Origin: Viridothelium virens
Lineage: Eukaryota; Ascomycota; Dothideomycetes; Trypetheliales; Trypetheliaceae
DNA length: 64,000 bases
NCBI GenBank assembly: GCA_010094025.1
Contig: ML991793.1
Location: 1-64,000 of the forward strand
Reading direction: 5' to 3'
Shown in pieces: positions 60,046-64,000 of this stretch. Below the pieces are notes generated by a model. That model saw only the letters and a list, made by a program, of their open reading frames with translations. It did no database searches and was not told where the DNA came from. Numbering within the stretch: the first letter of the stretch is position 1; every line of letters starts with the position of its first letter. The position numbers and the translations under genes were made by a program.

Positions 60046-60878
60046 GCCTTTTTCAACCTTGAAACCACCTATTTTTTTTTTTTATGACGCCTAACGACCT
60101 GCTATCTTGTTTTTATATTTTCATGTCTGCATAATTTTTGGACTGTAGCATCACGGCGCAATGAAGCATTCGATCCAGGGTGACTGGGCAACCAACCTGA
60201 GGGATCATAGAGAGGACTGGTACCAGTAACGGTGATGACCGGGTTTTCATTCATGGGCTTCTACTTGATACCTCTTCTGCGGACTTACTCTTCCTTTCAC
60301 ATTGTGTCTATTAGTGCTCCCCTTCTGGATGTTCGAGTCAGGATGGAAAAGTGAGCTCAAGCTTGGGAAAAGTGGCGATACCCTTATCTGGGACAATGAT
60401 CGAAACAAGTGGAATACACGGAGAAAGCTGTAGTATAATCCTCTACTTCAGAACCCTGAGCGATATTCACAGCTCAGCAGAACCAATCAAATCAGTAAAA
60501 TTAGTACAATTCCTTCCCTTTCCAAAGTGAGGTGGCAAATTGGACGAGTATGGTGGGTGGTACACTAGGTGTGGTAGGGTGGTAGGTAAGGTAAGGTCAG
60601 CTGGAGGCTGTGACACGTGAAAGTACCCACCGCCCCGCCTGAGGAGTCAGACAGACAGAAACTCATCCATACTCGTCCTGATGCTTTGAGTGGGAAGACG
60701 ATTTTGACTGCTTACACCCATTTCTTCTAATAACATTTTGTCCAGTTAGCATTCAGGTGGTGGTAAGCTGTTGGATGGAGGCGTGGTGACGTACCATTTA
60801 GCGTCGAGCCCAGGCAACTCTCTCTGGCTCATCAGCACAGTAATCTCTCCACGATCAACCCGTCAAATCGAATTTCTC
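60046..60878. other. Intergenic region, with T run and G-rich repeat tract
   Basis: About 830 bp. A T13 run lies just after the RasGEF stop (about 60071-60083). Around 60545-60600 the plus strand is purine-rich with repeated GTGG/GGTAG and GGTAAGGTAAGG units. Otherwise promoter sequence for the RING gene. Confidence 0.55.
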
Positions 60879-63311
60879 ATGAGTAGCCTGCTCTCCTCCT
60901 ACCTGATCGATCCTGTCGTGCGTCAAGCCCGTCGATTCTCCTCGCCTGCCCCGGACCGCGCTTCTCCTGCTCCCCCACTGCGTTCGGGGAGTGTATCACA
61001 TGTCAGAAACAATGCGACGACATCATCCCTGGCTCACCGTTCCCCACTTCCCGCCTTCCTAGCAGAATTACTACGGGACAACGACGTCTATGAAACAAAC
61101 GACTCTTCGAACGCGACCGATGATTTGAGCGCATCTGCATCATCGCGGGGCCGTTCCGTCTTCGTGGGGCTTGGTGGTGGTGGCCGGAGCCATGTTGGAG
61201 CCCTCGTCGAATCTCCACGTTCCCAGAGCCCCAATTCGGAATCCTTATTGGACGAGCAGACAACCCCTGTTTCATCAATTGGGATTGAAAATCATTTGCG
61301 ATCGCAAGATACGCAGAGTTCCAGGTACTCGGGTCGCACCAGTATGAGCACACGTACTGGCGGTCATCGATCGCAAAGGAATGCCGGAAGAGCTACACAA
61401 GGTTCATTGGAGAGCACAGCAGAGACTGAAGGGTCCAACGAAGAAGATGGTGATGTGGGAAAGAATCCCGAATCGCTTCCAGCCGACGATGGTATGCGTT
61501 CGCTGCGGCAAAAGATACACAAGATCTGGGAGATGGAGGGTACGGCTGAGGAAAAGGCGCGATGGATGCACATGCTCATGACAAAAAACTACAATACCTC
61601 CCATGCCCATCTTATTAGGTCTATCTCTCCTTCGAGCACGGTCACTCATGACCCCCCTGGTACGCCTACCACGATCAATTCCGAGAGCTTCGAAGAGTTG
61701 CGAGCAAGCTCTGGCAAATCTCCTTCCTACTCTACGATAACCAACGAAACAGAACAAGACTACAATCTGAGCCCTGAAGATATGATGCCGACATACTGCC
61801 CTCAACCTGAGCGGACAGAGTATGACGATGACGAGGACATGGAGGAAGAGCCTGTCCTTGGATGCGAGCATTACAAACGCAATGTCAAGATCCAATGCTC
61901 AGACTGCAATCGCTGGTACACCTGTCGTTTCTGCCACGACGCCATGGAAGACCATGCCTTGAACCGACCGAAAACGCGCAACATGTTTTGCATGCTGTGT
62001 CGAACCCCTCAATCTGCTGCAGGCCAATGTCGGGATTGCGGCGAGTTCGCGGCATGGTACTACTGCGAAATCTGCAAACTATGGGATAACGATAGCGCGA
62101 AGCGCATCTATCACTGCCCTGACTGCGGAATCTGTCGAAAGGGCGAAGGACTAGGAAAGGACTTTCAACACTGCAAGGTACGTCTCTCCATCGACTCTCC
62201 TCGCCACAACCCAATCCCCAGACTAACGGACTCCCTTCACCCTCTACAGCGCTGCAACGTCTGCATCTCAATCCGCTTCGCCGACAACCACCGCTGCATC
62301 GAAGGCGCGACAGAGTGCGACTGCCCCATCTGCGGCGACTACATGTTCTCGTCGGCGCGCTCCGTCGTCGCCATGCCGTGCGGGCACTACATGCACTCAG
62401 CCTGCCACACCAAGTACATGCAGACAGCGTACCGCTGCCCGATCTGCTCGCGCTCCGCCGTCAACATGGAGCTGCAGTGGCGCAAGCTCGACCACGCCAT
62501 CGACGCCCAGCCCATGCCCGCCCAGTTCGCCCGCTCCCGCGTCCAGCTCCAGTGCAATGACTGCAGCGCCAAGAGCGTCGGTCGCTACCACTGGCTGGGG
62601 AATAAGTGCGGCGTCTGCGATAGCTATAACACGAATGAGCTGCGTGTCTTTGAGGCGGGCGACGAGCTGCAGCCGCAGGCGGCAGCAGCAGTAGATGAGA
62701 CGACGACGGCGACGATGACGAGCCCTGGCGCGAGTGACACTACCCGCATCGAGGCGGCGAGACGAGATGACGCCGTCCAGCAGGAGATGCGAGATCTCTC
62801 GCTAGCAGCTCCGCCGTCGCCACTCCATGCCGAAGCAGCTCCGCGCTCGCCTCCTCGAGCACTGCATGCTGACGGTGTGGAGCAGCGCGTTGACAGCGCG
62901 AATACGTCGCCGAGACGCGCTGTTGCTCTTCGCGAGTTGCGCCCCTCGCGCTCCTACTTTCTCAATGCGGATGATGATGATGATGATGCTGCTGCGGCTG
63001 CTGCTCAGGGCGACAGTGAGGGGACATGGGTCGCTGGTGGCGTCTTTTCGCCGTATGAGATGCTGCAGCGGGTTAGTCGGAGCTTGTCGCCAATTCGGTA
63101 TTACTTGGATGGGTTGGGGGATGATGGTGTCGGGGAGGCGGGGGAGTTGGAAATTGATGAGGAGGATGATGAGGAGGACGAGGATGAAGACGAGGAGGAT
63201 GAGGACGAAGATGACGAGGATAGCGATATTAGCATGGGCGAGGAAAACGAAGCGATGGATTCTGAGGAGGAAGACGATGATGAGGCATTGGATCTACCGG
63301 GGCATCGATGA
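60879..63311 (+). CDS. CHY-zinc-finger RING-type E3 ubiquitin ligase (RCHY1/PIRH2-like)
   Basis: Two exons (60879-62177, 62250-63311) encode 786 residues. The intron is 72 nt with GACTAACGG branch and CTACAG acceptor; it contains no in-frame stop. The first in-frame ATG (60879) is used. After a disordered N-terminus of about 320 residues come, in order, a CHY zinc finger (from 329, CEHYKRNVKIQCSDCNRWYT), a CTCHY finger (CEICKLW to FQHCKRCNVC), a RING-H2 (about 459-502, CPICGDYMF, CGHYMHSAC, CPICSRS) and a zinc ribbon (about 534-562, CNDCSAKS, KCGVCDSYN). This is the RCHY1 order, so it should ubiquitinate proteins. The C-terminus is unusual for the family: Ala/Asp runs and an Asp/Glu tract of about 50 residues coded by GAN repeats near 63155-63225. 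Confidence 0.95.
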   Translation: MSSLLSSYLIDPVVRQARRFSSPAPDRASPAPPLRSGSVSHVRNNATTSSLAHRSPLPAFLAELLRDNDVYETNDSSNATDDLSASASSRGRSVFVGLGGGGRSHVGALVESPRSQSPNSESLLDEQTTPVSSIGIENHLRSQDTQSSRYSGRTSMSTRTGGHRSQRNAGRATQGSLESTAETEGSNEEDGDVGKNPESLPADDGMRSLRQKIHKIWEMEGTAEEKARWMHMLMTKNYNTSHAHLIRSISPSSTVTHDPPGTPTTINSESFEELRASSGKSPSYSTITNETEQDYNLSPEDMMPTYCPQPERTEYDDDEDMEEEPVLGCEHYKRNVKIQCSDCNRWYTCRFCHDAMEDHALNRPKTRNMFCMLCRTPQSAAGQCRDCGEFAAWYYCEICKLWDNDSAKRIYHCPDCGICRKGEGLGKDFQHCKVRLSIDSPRHNPIPRLTDSLHPLQRCNVCISIRFADNHRCIEGATECDCPICGDYMFSSARSVVAMPCGHYMHSACHTKYMQTAYRCPICSRSAVNMELQWRKLDHAIDAQPMPAQFARSRVQLQCNDCSAKSVGRYHWLGNKCGVCDSYNTNELRVFEAGDELQPQAAAAVDETTTATMTSPGASDTTRIEAARRDDAVQQEMRDLSLAAPPSPLHAEAAPRSPPRALHADGVEQRVDSANTSPRRAVALRELRPSRSYFLNADDDDDDAAAAAAQGDSEGTWVAGGVFSPYEMLQRVSRSLSPIRYYLDGLGDDGVGEAGELEIDEEDDEEDEDEDEEDEDEDDEDSDISMGEENEAMDSEEEDDDEALDLPGHR

Positions 63312-64000
63312 TGCGGACTGGGCGTTTTCGGGATGAGGTTGGCGTTGTGGATGTTGTGTAGCATCAAATACGCTGCATTTTCGGCGCTTAGGGGGCGAGA
63401 TGATCGCATGCTTGAACAGATTGCTATGCATTAAAACGAGGATCGAGCATACAACGTGATGGTCAATTTTATTATTCAGATACTCTATGCTTCCACGCAG
63501 ATTGAAGGGAAAAGTCCGCTCGATATAGACAGCTCCTAAAATATACGATCTTTCATCTCTACTGCCCAGGAGGCAAGCGCTTTAAGGGATGTCATGTCTC
63601 TTTGCTGTAAGATCACATATAGTCTGCCGCCCATCTACCCATCGAGAATAGCCCCGTTTCTGGCGGAGATATTAGTATATACAGTCATGCGGAAAAAAGT
63701 CTCCGCTCGCTGGCGCGGGAAAATTGCTGGGGGTTGCCCGGACATTTTTGTCCTAGTACTGTAGGATTCGCGCCAAAGGATGTGAGTAAATGTCGTACAA
63801 GACCCAAATCTATGGCGAATGTCAAAGCAAAAATGCCCATTCGGAAGATAGTCATTTCTCACTGCCTTACAAGTCTCTTGGTGTACCAATCCAGATATTT
63901 GTCGTCTCTGACCAAGACTCGACTGACCTTATATTTGACGGCGAAGTCTTCGCCTAGGGCGAGCCTCTCTTTAGTTGTAAGGTTTAGCGGCGCGCCTTAA
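63312..64000. other. Terminal stretch with a transposon end
   Basis: 3' flank of the RING gene, then a transposon-end-like sequence at 63680-63760. Frames beyond it (63734-64000 plus, and the opposite strand) do not show a recognisable transposase, so any element continues past the window edge or is eroded. Confidence 0.5.
63680..63760. mobile_element. DNA-transposon terminal sequence, copy 2
   Basis: TACAGTCATGCGGAAAAAAG and the following 60 bp through TTGCTGGGGGTTGCCCGGAC and TTTTTGTCCTAGTACT closely match 27654-27733 in the same orientation. The outer edge carries TA, as expected for a Tc1/mariner-type element. The interior should lie to the right; only 240 bp remain in the window. Confidence 0.62.

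Noticed and set aside
63734-64000. Frames after the right-hand transposon end as a transposase fragment
   Set aside because: A minus-strand stretch (LTTKERLALGEDFAVKYK) looks vaguely helix-turn-helix-like, but its orientation and position do not fit a transposase ending near this terminus, and no catalytic motif is visible.

Overview
The window looks like nuclear DNA of a filamentous ascomycete (Pezizomycotina). Genes carry many short introns (about 44-135 nt) with GT..AG ends and CTAAC/CTGAC-like branch sites. Several proteins are typical of the group: a fungal highly reducing polyketide synthase, an SH3-RasGEF, a SOK1/TCP11 protein and a Ser/Thr-rich one-pass membrane protein. I cannot fix the class or species from sequence alone.

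Layout. 1-5.2 kb: gene-poor, with a decayed amidase gene on the minus strand. 5.2-13.4 kb: a complete polyketide synthase gene that I could rebuild into 12 exons with every junction in phase (2535 residues, KS-AT-DH-MT-ER-KR-ACP). 13.5-16.3 kb: an SCP-x-type thiolase and a PRELI/MSF1 lipid-transfer protein, both minus. 19.5-25.6 kb: an allantoate-permease-type transporter, a conserved hypothetical protein, ribosomal protein S23 and a Ser/Thr-rich membrane protein. 28.4-30.8 kb: one open frame that joins a short-chain dehydrogenase to a NodB-fold (cyclic imidase/PgdA-like) hydrolase, with a small transposon in one intron. 33.2-41.2 kb: a secreted double-psi-beta-barrel protein, a large membrane protein, a second copy of the small transposon and a DNA-end-repair polynucleotide kinase 3'-phosphatase. 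44.4-51.6 kb: a disordered conserved protein, TCP11/SOK1 and a steroid 5-alpha-reductase family enzyme. 56.2-63.3 kb: an SH3-RasGEF and a CHY/RING ubiquitin ligase.

Most genes are single housekeeping or signalling genes rather than one pathway. The polyketide synthase appears to be an orphan: no obvious tailoring enzyme, regulator or thioesterase flanks it, and its neighbours are a dead amidase and housekeeping genes. The RasGEF and SOK1/TCP11 proteins both belong to families linked to Ras/cAMP-PKA signalling in yeast, but they are 6 kb apart and need not be co-regulated. The most unusual item is the dehydrogenase-hydrolase fusion with its transposon-bearing intron. Intergenic stretches are long (up to 4.6 kb). 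I found no tRNA, rRNA, CRISPR array or viral element.
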